Source of the DNA: Desulfocorpusculum sp964414345
Lineage (GTDB): Bacteria > Desulfobacterota > Desulfocorpusculales > Desulfocorpusculum
Length of the DNA stretch: 17,790 bases
NCBI GenBank assembly: GCA_964414345.1
Contig: CAYPWF010000068.1
Span: forward strand, 1-17,790
Direction: 5' to 3'
Of the stretch, positions 1 to 5,813 are shown in pieces (within the stretch, counting starts at the first letter, position 1; each line of letters starts with the position of its first letter). Below the pieces are notes generated by a model. The model did no database searches. It had not been told where the DNA came from and saw only the letters and a program-made list of their open reading frames with translations. The position numbers and the translations under genes are program-made.

Positions 1-49
1 CCCAAGCTGCGCTACGCCCTCATCTAATGTCCTGAAGACAATGAGCTCC

Positions 50-268
50 TTAATATGAGGAAACAGCAACATACTCAGCAAAAGATCGTGGCTTTGGAAC
101 AGGCAAGTTGTCCTCCAGCAAACCACGAATGTGCATCTCAATCGCCTGGTGCATATTGCGCGTAACCTGTTCGCGAGTCTTGCCTGTCGCCACGCAACCC
201 GGCAGGTCTGGTGAGTAGGCTGAATAGTTCCCGTCCGCTCTCTCAACAACAATCAGAAAACGATACAT
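50..268 (-). CDS. hicB: HicB-family antitoxin (first locus)
   Basis: Predicted antitoxin of a type II hicAB module. It should bind and neutralise the HicA RNase encoded just upstream. The 72-residue product has the HicB N-terminal partial RNase-H-like fold signature: an N-terminal strand pair, then 'YSPDLPGC' near residues 18-25 and an amphipathic helix with 'AIEMHI' near 42-47. It is short for the family, and no clear C-terminal ribbon-helix-helix or HTH domain is visible, so autorepression through this protein alone is doubtful. The gene follows hicA on the minus strand after a 19-nt gap, which is the canonical A-then-B order. The reading frame is intact. Family assignment is firm; activity is inferred. 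Confidence 0.88.
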   Translation of the reverse strand: MYRFLIVVERADGNYSAYSPDLPGCVATGKTREQVTRNMHQAIEMHIRGLLEDNLPVPKPRSFAEYVAVSSY

Positions 269-287
269 CTTTATCTCTCACCCTTTT

Positions 288-494
288 CTATGTCTCACCC
301 TTCCTCGGCTTTGGCAACTGGGCCTGTTTGAGAACGCTGTTCAGAGTGCCTGACGCCAAATCATCGTTGAGGGGTCCGGCAATTGTGACGCGACCAGGTT
401 TGGCCGGATGCTTGTATTGCCGGTGACTGCCCCTCGTGACTACCAGATACCACCCGTCCTCTTCGATCATCTTGATGACATCACGGACCTTCAT
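288..494 (-). CDS. hicA: HicA-family toxin, mRNA interferase (first locus)
   Basis: Predicted small toxin (68 residues) that cleaves mRNA when it is not bound by HicB. The double-stranded-RNA-binding-like HicA fold is clear. It has 'EEDGWYLVVTRGSHRQYKHP' at about residues 11-30 with the conserved catalytic-type His24 in the RGSH context, and a C-terminal 'LKQAQL' helix where family members usually read LKQAGL. The ATG is preceded only by a weak purine tract. An extended -10 element lies about 50 nt upstream. The gene forms a two-gene minus-strand operon with the hicB at 50-268. The frame is intact, unlike the second hicA in this window. Confidence 0.9.
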   Translation of the reverse strand: MKVRDVIKMIEEDGWYLVVTRGSHRQYKHPAKPGRVTIAGPLNDDLASGTLNSVLKQAQLPKPRKGET

Positions 495-546
495 CGCCGC
501 CTATTCTCATCCCCAACAGCCAAACCCTCACCGATAACACACTGCC

Positions 547-555
547 ATTCTAGCA
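547..555 (-). promoter_or_regulatory. Putative extended -10 promoter for hicA-hicB
   Basis: The minus strand reads TGCTAGAAT, an extended -10 (TGnTAnAAT type) about 50 nt upstream of the first hicA start codon. No good -35 hexamer is present at 16-18 nt, which is tolerated for extended -10 promoters. This is pattern evidence only. Confidence 0.35.
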
Positions 556-611
556 CAAATCCTCAAGAAGTGCCCCAGAACTTGCATGTAGCCTGACCGT
601 TGGCCCTGGTG

Positions 612-683
612 GCCTAACGGCACGCGCTTCAGCCGCGCCGCGAAGCGCAGCGGAGCGGCGTCGGCTGAAAGCGCATGTTGGGC
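612..683 (-). repeat. attC-like recombination site (imperfect hairpin)
   Basis: This 72-bp imperfect inverted repeat has the layout of an integron attC site (59-base element). On the minus strand the outer boxes are GCCCAAC (683-677, matching RYYYAAC) and GTTAGGC (618-612, matching GTTRRRY). The inner arms are GCGCTTTCAGCCG (674-662) and CGGCTGAAGCGC (635-624). They pair over 12 bp with one unpaired extra base in the first arm, as expected for the extrahelical bases that orient attC. A further CGCCGC/GCGGCG stem (636-641 with 655-660) closes the centre. It begins 25 nt past the stop of the broken second hicA, where a cassette's attC should sit. On the plus strand it is followed by a T-rich run (688-702), so it might also terminate plus-strand transcription. 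It could instead be a dispersed palindromic repeat that resembles attC. Confidence 0.65.
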
Positions 684-707
684 GGGCTTTTTCTCTTTTT
701 TTGTTAC

Positions 708-932
708 TCACAACAATTTCAAGAAATCATCCACCTCCAGTCGTGCTTGCTTCAAAATATGTGCCAATGTAGAGCGTTTGACTGGACGATGGGCAGGTAC
801 CGTTATCTTGAGCACCTAGCTCCCTATGCGTTTCTGTAACCGAATGTGACTGCCGCGCTTACGTACCACGGTCCACCCGTCTCTTTGCAAGGCATGAATG
901 ATTTGCTGATACGGCAGACTGGGCACTTTCAC
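708..932 (-). pseudogene. hicA: HicA toxin gene broken by an in-frame TAG (second locus)
   Basis: A HicA-like reading frame of 75 codons starts with GTG at 932, overlaps the hicB stop as GTGA, and has AGGAG 8 nt upstream. It reads through 'RDGWTVVRKRGSHIRLQK', with the family His at residue 29. It then meets TAG at codon 39 (816-818) and continues in the same frame with 'VLKITVPAHRPVKRSTLAHI' and 'LKQARL' to a TGA at 708-710. The reading on both sides of the TAG is good HicA, so the simplest explanation is a single base change; an ancestral GAG is plausible because an acidic residue is usual there. The toxin would be cut to 38 residues, losing the second half of the fold. Read-through or a sequencing error would restore it. 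Confidence 0.85.
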
Positions 933-1132
933 AATTCAATCTCCTGCACCAGCGCGGTCTCATCCATGACCAGATCATCTTCCACTGGCTCAAGATATAG
1001 TTCGATCGCCTCTTGGATATTTCTCAAGGCTTCTTCTACTGTCTCTCCTTCGCTAATACAACCAGGCAAAGACGGGACGTAAACAGTGTACCCACCTTCG
1101 TCGCTTGCCTCAAGAACAACTTTGAAGCGCAT
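929..1132 (-). CDS. hicB: HicB-family antitoxin (second locus)
   Basis: The intact 67-residue product resembles the N-terminal domain of HicB antitoxins. It has 'GGYTVYVPSLPGCISEG' near residues 13-29, followed by a helix with 'ALRNIQEAIELYLE'. There is no visible DNA-binding domain, as in many short HicB proteins. The ATG has AAGGAGAGG just upstream. Here hicB precedes hicA, the reverse of the locus at 50-494, and the two overlap by 4 nt. Its partner toxin carries a premature stop, so this looks like an orphaned antitoxin. It could still cross-neutralise other HicA proteins, but the two HicB proteins in this window are not closely similar. Confidence 0.88.
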   Translation of the reverse strand: MRFKVVLEASDEGGYTVYVPSLPGCISEGETVEEALRNIQEAIELYLEPVEDDLVMDETALVQEIEL

Positions 1133-1150
1133 AATTCCTCTCCTTACGAA

Positions 1151-1355
1151 CTATCTTCGGAAATTCCCGTATACCACAAAAAAGAGTATTCCACCAGTTA
1201 TCAAACCTGCCCAGAATATTCCCCATAGAGTGCTTCGTGCAGTGTCGGACACCTTGAGGGTCGAACACCGCCCCAATCAGCAATGCGATGGCGGGAATGA
1301 GGCTCAAGCCTAGAAGCACTTGGCTTACCGTTTCGAGAAAAGGGGGAAGAGACAT
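1151..1355 (-). pseudogene. Small two-helix membrane protein gene, frameshifted
   Basis: The ATG at 1353-1355 has AAAGGAG six nt upstream and opens a frame encoding 'VLLGLSLIPAIALLIGAVFD', a good membrane segment. In that frame the rest is not protein-like and runs into hicB. One frame over, from about 1250 down to a TAG at 1151-1153, the sequence encodes 'STLWGIFWAGLITGGILFFV' and a basic tail ending YGNFRR, a second clear membrane segment. Removing one C from the CCC run near 1258-1260 joins the two into a 67-residue protein with two transmembrane helices that ends 18 nt before hicB, with that gene's ribosome site in between. The family was not recognised. The frame break could be a mutation, programmed slippage or a homopolymer sequencing error. 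Confidence 0.7.
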
Positions 1356-1431
1356 GTTGGCTCCTTTAGGATCAGACAAGCGCGCGAGGCTGTATGGATT
1401 GCGATTATGATACTTTGAGATCAGCGACCAC

Positions 1432-1444
1432 GCCCGCCCAACAT
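1432..1444 (-). repeat. Inverted copy of the attC-like end (possible cassette boundary)
   Basis: On the minus strand this reads ATGTTGGGCGGGC, an exact 13-bp match in inverted orientation to plus-strand 675-687 at the edge of the attC-like hairpin. It contains a GTTRRRY core (GTTGGGC). No partner arms are visible beyond it, so it is a half site, a truncated attC or an attI-like simple site. Together with 612-683 it delimits a segment of about 0.82 kb carrying the membrane gene, hicB and hicA. Confidence 0.5.
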
Positions 1445-1476
1445 TTCTTTTTACACCTATTCTATCCCCCGAGGGG

Positions 1477-1505
1477 ATGGTAGCCAGGGCGAGGGGGCAT
1501 GTCAA
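1477..1505 (-). promoter_or_regulatory. Putative sigma70 promoter upstream of the second hic locus
   Basis: The minus strand has TTGACA (1505-1500), a 17-nt spacer and TACCAT (1482-1477). The -35 is perfect and the -10 matches four of six. It lies just outside the presumed cassette boundary at 1442 and would read into the membrane gene and hicB-hicA. Its placement resembles a cassette promoter, but this is pattern evidence only. Confidence 0.45.
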
Positions 1506-1732
1506 GAAAAATGTGACGGCCTGTTGTTAGTACATGAAATGTCCGGTTGGTATAGCAAGTGATGTGTCAGCTTTTTTGGTTTGAGGGGGCAGGGGAAAAT
1601 GATGAAGCGAGCCATGGATATCCAGGAGTGATTTTGAGGGCTATGGACGGAAGGCTCGAGGGGGGGGACCAGGGGAGCAGGGTATCTGGGGATAGGAGGT
1701 CTTCGGCATTTTGGCCGGTCTCAGGCCAACAT

Positions 1733-2425
1733 TCAAAATCCATTCCCCCTCAGTTGCTCCAGGATGAACCTCTCCACCTCCCTCGCCGGCTGAAAGATGC
1801 CGAAATGCCCCTCGCACAGCACATCTGCCTTGAGAGACAGCAGCCTTCTCATGGAAGAGGCCCATTGGGCCAGGTCAGAGCCAAACTCCTCCATGAAGGG
1901 GCCGTGGATGTCCTGGCCGAAGAGCACCTTTCCCTGGGGCCTATCCCAGAGGATGGAGATGGAGCCGGGGGTGTGGCCTGGTGTATGAATACACAGGAGT
2001 TCCGCCGAGCCTACCTGCACTTTTTCTTCCTCACCCTCCAGGACCATATCCACCTTCACCTTGGGAAGCCTTATCCCGTACCAGGGAGAGGCCGTCTGCT
2101 CGGGCTCCCCAGTCTCTATGGCATCCAGGTCCCCCTTGTGGCAGATGACCAGGGGTTGCAGCTTCTTCACGATTCCCCCAAGGCCCCCTATGTGGTCCAC
2201 GTGGCAGTGGGTGAGAAAAACCGTGCTTATGGGCTTCTCACCTAGGCCCACCCGCTCCAAATTGGCCATTAGCTTTCCAACTGACTTCCCGGACCCGCAG
2301 TCCACAAGGGCCGACTCTTTACCTCCATCCACTGCATAGATGAGACAGTCAGAGGGATGGGTAAGCTCAGGGCCTCCAACCAAGTATACCCCTGGGAATA
2401 CCTCCCTTGGCTTTCTCCCTGACAA
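1733..2425 (-). CDS. MBL-fold metallo-hydrolase
   Basis: Metallo-beta-lactamase superfamily hydrolase of 230 residues, probably cytoplasmic since no signal peptide is seen. The metal-binding set is complete: 'THCHVDHIGG' gives His73, His75, Asp77 and His78; 'HTPGHTPGS' gives His151; 'FGQDIHG' gives Asp172; and 'CEGHFG' gives His207. The pattern is that of the glyoxalase II-like branch, in which thioesters or phosphoesters are common substrates, but the substrate here cannot be told. The TTG start at 2425 is chosen because GGAGGT lies 5 nt upstream and the next in-frame part is already conserved. It is divergent from the HAD-like gene at 2610 across 184 nt. Confidence 0.88.
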   Translation of the reverse strand: MSGRKPREVFPGVYLVGGPELTHPSDCLIYAVDGGKESALVDCGSGKSVGKLMANLERVGLGEKPISTVFLTHCHVDHIGGLGGIVKKLQPLVICHKGDLDAIETGEPEQTASPWYGIRLPKVKVDMVLEGEEEKVQVGSAELLCIHTPGHTPGSISILWDRPQGKVLFGQDIHGPFMEEFGSDLAQWASSMRRLLSLKADVLCEGHFGIFQPAREVERFILEQLRGNGF

Positions 2426-2533
2426 AACCCACCTCCCCCAAAACTTCTAACCCCCCAGACCCCGCAGTTGCCCTTCACCAAGCTCTAGGGGATCCAGGCC
2501 CTTCAGCTCCGACCTCCGGGCGGATTTTCTGAG

Positions 2534-2562
2534 ATCTTACCCTGCACAGCACGGTTCCACAA
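2534..2562 (-). promoter_or_regulatory. Weak promoter candidate for the MBL hydrolase
   Basis: The minus strand shows TTGTGG (2562-2557), a 17-nt spacer and TAAGAT (2539-2534). Each hexamer matches consensus at four positions. It lies in the divergent intergenic region, about 110 nt before the TTG start. No comparably good plus-strand promoter was found for the HAD-like gene. Confidence 0.25.
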
Positions 2563-2609
2563 GCTCCACGGCCTTGTTTCAGGGCTTCTGGTGAGGTACA
2601 AATGCTTTT

Positions 2610-3362
2610 ATGGAAAAAGTCAAAGCCATTGGATTCGATCTTTTCAACACCTTGGTAACAGTGGATCCCATGACCCTGGCCATGGCTTTGGAGAGGCTCA
2701 TGGAGAGCCTACGGGAAAAGGGATTCCAGGTCCAGTCCGAGAACTTCAAGGAAGCATACAGAAGACAGGCCAAGAGGTTCCTGGAGGCCACCCGCTCAAC
2801 AGGCAGGGAGACTCACAACCGCTTCTGGGTGGCAGCTGCATTGTGTGAAGCGGGCTTTTATGCGGAGCCAGATGATCCAAGGGTGCTGGAGGCCGTGGAG
2901 GACTATTTCCAGGCCTTCTCCAAGAAATGTGTGCTTCTTCCGGGAACCATGGAGGCCTTGGAGAGGCTAAGAGAGCTTTTCCCGCTGGGGCTGCTCTCCA
3001 ACTTCACACATGCCCCTGCGGCCTGGAGAATCCTTGAAGAGTTAAAGCTTGAATCTCTTTTTCGGGTAATCCTGATCTCGGGTGAGCTGGGTTACAGAAA
3101 GCCGCATCCCAGCGTATTTAGAAAGCTTTGCCAGGAGCTGGGGGTCTTCCCAGAGGAGCTAATCTATGTGGGAGACGACCCTGGACCCGATATTTACGGG
3201 GCTTTGGATGCAGGGGTTAGGCCTGTGTGGAGTCTACATGCCCAAAGCTTGGGGATCCGCCACGTGGCTGACCTGGCTTACCAGGGACTGCCTTCACCGG
3301 ATGGCGCGATCCCGAGAATCTCCAACTGGGAAGAACTTCTGGCCCTGGTGGGCATGAGCTGA
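2610..3362 (+). CDS. HAD-superfamily hydrolase (dehalogenase/phosphatase-like)
   Basis: Haloacid-dehalogenase-fold hydrolase of 250 residues with a helical cap. Motif I is 'GFDLFNTL' with nucleophile Asp10. Motif II is 'LLSNFTH' (Ser130). Motif III Lys164 lies in 'GYRKPHPSVF', and motif IV is 'VGDDPGPD' (Asp189, Asp190, Asp194). The second Asp of motif I (DxD), the general acid in phosphatases, is replaced by Phe12. That matches the haloacid dehalogenase pattern (Asp followed two residues later by an aromatic) more than a typical phosphatase, although many unassigned HAD proteins share it. The substrate is unknown. It is the first of three plus-strand genes, 22 nt before the DUF72 gene. The nearest purine-rich site, GAGGT, is farther from the ATG than ideal. 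Confidence 0.87.
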   Translation: MEKVKAIGFDLFNTLVTVDPMTLAMALERLMESLREKGFQVQSENFKEAYRRQAKRFLEATRSTGRETHNRFWVAAALCEAGFYAEPDDPRVLEAVEDYFQAFSKKCVLLPGTMEALERLRELFPLGLLSNFTHAPAAWRILEELKLESLFRVILISGELGYRKPHPSVFRKLCQELGVFPEELIYVGDDPGPDIYGALDAGVRPVWSLHAQSLGIRHVADLAYQGLPSPDGAIPRISNWEELLALVGMS

Positions 3363-3384
3363 AGGTAAACAAAAAAGGGGACAA

Positions 3385-4113
3385 TTGGTGAAGGCTGGGG
3401 GAGAGATCCTGGTGGGGTGTTGCGGTTTCTCACTCCCCCAGTCCCGTTATTTCAGGACTTTCAGGCTCTTGGAAATTCAGCAGAGCTTCTATGAACCCCC
3501 CTCTTTACAAACCGCCCAGAGGTGGAGGAGCCTTGCCCCCGAGGGATTCACTTTCACCCTCAAGGCTTGGCAGCTCATAACCCACGAGCCCACAAGCCCC
3601 ACGTACAGGAGACTTCGCACCCCCATAGAACCGGGTGAGCGTTCACATTACGGCAGCTTCAAGCCTACCGATCAGGTTCTGGCCGCCTGGGAGCGCACAA
3701 GGCAGGTTGCAGGCGCTTTGGATGCCTCCCTGGTGCTCTTCCAATGCCCGGCCAGCTTCAAACCGATTCCCAAAAACCTTGAGAACATGAGAAGCTTCTT
3801 CGGCAGGATCCAGAGAGACAACTTGGCAATGGCCTGGGAGCCAAGGGGCGCATGGCCTCAGGAGCTTGTGAGATCCTTGTGCCAGGAGCTGGATCTGATC
3901 CACTGTGTGGATCCTTTTAGGGGGCTAGCGCTCTGGGGGGGTATGAATTACTTCCGTCTCCACGGTGTCACCGGTTACGGTTACATCTTTACCCTGGAGG
4001 ACCTAAGGAGGCTGCTTTCTTGGTGTTCTAAAAAGCCGAGTTGGGTGCTTTTCAACAATATCACCATGGCCCAGGACGCAGCCAGGTTCCAGATGCTCTT
4101 GGGGGAAGCTTAA
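3385..4113 (+). CDS. DUF72 (YecE-like) domain protein
   Basis: DUF72 family protein of 242 residues, probably cytoplasmic with a TIM-barrel-like fold. The N-terminal 'VGCCGFSLPQSRYF' stands where most members have GTSGW. Then come 'LEIQQSFYEPP' at about 29-39, 'FTFTLKA' at about 55-61, and the C-terminal 'VLFNNITMAQDAARF' matching the family's FNN motif. The biochemical role of DUF72 is not settled. The TTG at 3385 follows AAAAAGGGG; the adjacent GTG at 3388 is equally possible. It sits between the HAD-like gene and the UPF0173 hydrolase on the same strand, but nothing in the sequence ties their functions together. Confidence 0.87.
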   Translation: MVKAGGEILVGCCGFSLPQSRYFRTFRLLEIQQSFYEPPSLQTAQRWRSLAPEGFTFTLKAWQLITHEPTSPTYRRLRTPIEPGERSHYGSFKPTDQVLAAWERTRQVAGALDASLVLFQCPASFKPIPKNLENMRSFFGRIQRDNLAMAWEPRGAWPQELVRSLCQELDLIHCVDPFRGLALWGGMNYFRLHGVTGYGYIFTLEDLRRLLSWCSKKPSWVLFNNITMAQDAARFQMLLGEA

Positions 4114-4215
4114 AGAGCTCCCTGGCCGGGGAAGACTCTGGTACAATTCAATCTCAAGGACTTTGGCTGGGCTCATATGAGGTTGGAGAGATAAATCGCT
4201 CAGGGAGGTGTGAGA

Positions 4216-4926
4216 ATGGCAAAAGGCAAAGTGCGATGGCTGGGGCATGCCTTTGTGGAGTTCACCACAGGGGATGGAAAGGTAATCCTTTTCGATCCCT
4301 GGACCAAGGAAGACGGAAATCCAGGGGCAAGGATAACCCTTGAGGAGATCACTAAGGCGGATCTGGTTCTGGTAAGCCACGACCACTTCGACCATGTGGC
4401 CTCGGCTGTGGCCATTTGTAAGAAAACAGGCGCTTTTCTGGGAGGGCCGGTCCAGACCGTCAAGAGGCTCATTTCCGAAGGCCTGGATGAGCAGAAGGTG
4501 GTGAATTTCGGTTTTGGTTACATGGTGGGGGGAGGAGTCAGTTTCGACTGGGTCAAGGTGGTTTCAACCCCGGCCATGCACTCCTCGGACACAGCCTGCG
4601 CCCTGGGGACCATAGTCCAAGCTTCGGACGGCACCACCCTGTACCACGCAGGCGACACGAGTCTTTTTGGGGACATGGAGCTTTGGGGAAAGCTCTACCC
4701 TTTGGACCTAGCCATACTGCCCATAGGAGGAGTCTTTACCATGGACGCCCAGCAGGCCAGCGAGGCCTCAAGGTTGCTCAATCCGCGAATGGTCATGCCA
4801 ATCCACTACAAGTCCTTCCCCATAATAGCCCAGTCTGCGGAGGAGTTTGCTGGCCTTTGCAAGAAGAAAGCTCCCGGGGTGAAGGTGCTTACCCCCCAGG
4901 TTGGGGACACCCTGTCTTTGGGATGA
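4216..4926 (+). CDS. UPF0173 family metal-dependent hydrolase
   Basis: MBL-fold protein of 236 residues of the UPF0173 type (COG2220, UlaG-like). The fold starts at once with 'VRWLGHAFVEF' (His11). The metal site 'SHDHFDH' supplies His55, His57, Asp59 and His60. His122 lies in 'TPAMHSS', Asp147 in 'YHAGDTSLFGD', and His197 in 'MPIHYKSF', a family hallmark. The substrate is unknown. The ATG at 4216 is preferred because GGAGGT lies six nt upstream; a GTG at 4210 overlaps that site and is less likely. The gene converges with the thymidylate synthase gene across a GC-rich stem-loop. Confidence 0.92.
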   Translation: MAKGKVRWLGHAFVEFTTGDGKVILFDPWTKEDGNPGARITLEEITKADLVLVSHDHFDHVASAVAICKKTGAFLGGPVQTVKRLISEGLDEQKVVNFGFGYMVGGGVSFDWVKVVSTPAMHSSDTACALGTIVQASDGTTLYHAGDTSLFGDMELWGKLYPLDLAILPIGGVFTMDAQQASEASRLLNPRMVMPIHYKSFPIIAQSAEEFAGLCKKKAPGVKVLTPQVGDTLSLG

Positions 4927-4980
4927 GAAAGGCTAAGACTTCAGGCTTATCAACCCATTAAATACCATTAAATAGCACCG

Positions 4981-5005
4981 GGCCCGGGGCATTCTCACCC
5001 GGGCC
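4981..5005. terminator. GC-rich stem-loop between convergent genes
   Basis: GGCCCGGG (4981-4988) pairs perfectly with CCCGGGCC (4998-5005) around a 9-nt loop. The loop contains the stop codon of the minus-strand thymidylate synthase gene. On the plus strand a CTTTTTC run follows about a dozen nt later; on the minus strand only a short TATTT follows. It may serve as a bidirectional terminator, though neither side has a textbook U tract immediately after the stem. Confidence 0.45.
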
Positions 5006-5711
5006 GGCCAGCACCCTTTTTCTTTCCGGCCCTCATGCGGGCCACATCCTCGGCATGTCCGTACACATGCAGCCCCTTTGAGGTGGCGATTATCTCGCCG
5101 TCCTCCACCCCTATCTCAGAGGCCATGTATTCCTTGAGGAGCTGGATCCCGGCCAGGTTAAGGGGAAAGCCCCCCCAGAGATCCCAGGACCTGAAATAGG
5201 GCATGAAGTGAAGCTTTCCGTCTCTTATGCGGGTGTCTATGTGGCGCAAGCAAGGAGGGTCCTCCAGGAGAAGGTCTTCCGGCTCCGCTACCTGCAAGAC
5301 CAGCTGGTTGGTGCCATGACCTTTGCGGTACCTATCAATAACAATCTGGATCTGGCTCTTTCCGTCCATTCGTCTACAAAGCCGGCTCCCGTAGGTGTAT
5401 TGCTCGCCAGGTCTTTTCTGTTCACAAAAAAGGTATTCGCTGAAGTATCTCAGAACCCCTTCCTCGTCGCACGGGGGGGGCACCCCATAGGGAACCGTTG
5501 GAATAAGCCTTCTGAGGCTTCCCTTGTCTGAGCCGGGAGCTCCTCCCGGAGTTTTTATGTGCACAGTAATCCAGTCAAACTCCCTTCTGGTGTCTCCTTC
5601 GTAACTGCCCTGCTCCACCAGGTAGGTACAATGCTCTGCCTGGAACAGCTCGAATAAACACTTGAACCAAGCCTCGTCTAAGGTCTTTGCTTCAATGAAG
5701 GTGAGTCTCAT
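4995..5711 (-). CDS. thyA: Thymidylate synthase, archaeal-type ThyA
   Basis: Predicted to methylate dUMP to dTMP with methylenetetrahydrofolate. The ThyA core is recognisable but diverged. The catalytic Cys154 is in 'DPPCLRHIDTRI', followed by 'PYFRSWDLWGGFPLNLAG' (Arg174, Asp177, Asn185), which corresponds to the RSxDxxxGxPFN block, and 'HVYGH' near 215-219, which corresponds to the HIY dUMP-binding motif. The 'CLRH' reading and the lack of the usual CH pair resemble the short thymidylate synthases known from methanogens. The ATG at 5711 gives a 238-residue protein starting like the family. A TTG at 5798 would add 29 non-conserved residues and leave 15 nt to the lipoprotein gene. It is the last gene of the long operon. 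Alternative: a related dUMP or dCMP hydroxymethylase-type enzyme. Confidence 0.78.
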   Translation of the reverse strand: MRLTFIEAKTLDEAWFKCLFELFQAEHCTYLVEQGSYEGDTRREFDWITVHIKTPGGAPGSDKGSLRRLIPTVPYGVPPPCDEEGVLRYFSEYLFCEQKRPGEQYTYGSRLCRRMDGKSQIQIVIDRYRKGHGTNQLVLQVAEPEDLLLEDPPCLRHIDTRIRDGKLHFMPYFRSWDLWGGFPLNLAGIQLLKEYMASEIGVEDGEIIATSKGLHVYGHAEDVARMRAGKKKGAGRPG

Positions 5712-5813
5712 TTTATGCTCTTGAAACCCGCCGTCTCCCCCTGAAAACTCAGGCTTTCTCTGTCCAAAGAACTCACTCGCATCACCACAATTCGCCAAGG
5801 CCCCTTATCCTAC

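Larger units (their letters stand above)
1356..1732. other. Gene-poor junction between TA island and core genes
   Basis: No convincing gene lies here. Going right, the stretch holds the leader of the broken membrane gene, the inverted 13-bp attC-end motif (1432-1444), a minus-strand promoter candidate (1477-1505), and three loosely similar ATGT-containing motifs at about 1510-1580. The remainder is purine-rich and reaches the end of the MBL hydrolase gene. A short TTGGCC/GGCCAA stem (1711-1716 with 1724-1729) lies directly after that gene's stop; it has no T tract and is a weak terminator candidate. Open frames here appear to be chance. Confidence 0.6.

Noticed and set aside
1..49. Possible start of another minus-strand frame running off the left edge
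   Set aside because: A short open stretch after hicB exists but has no clear start codon with a ribosome site and too few residues to identify.
1110..1505. 131-residue open frame on the minus strand
   Set aside because: Only its central part is protein-like. The upstream extension lacks a ribosome site and the end overlaps hicB. The real gene starts at 1355 and continues in the next frame.
1559..2245. 228-residue plus-strand open frame
   Set aside because: It is antisense to the MBL hydrolase, whose metal-site motifs are complete; the plus-strand translation has no recognisable domain.
4172..4181. Perfect palindrome CTCATATGAG before the UPF0173 gene
   Set aside because: Ten bases with no spacer or repeat nearby can occur by chance in a window this long; no operator family is suggested.
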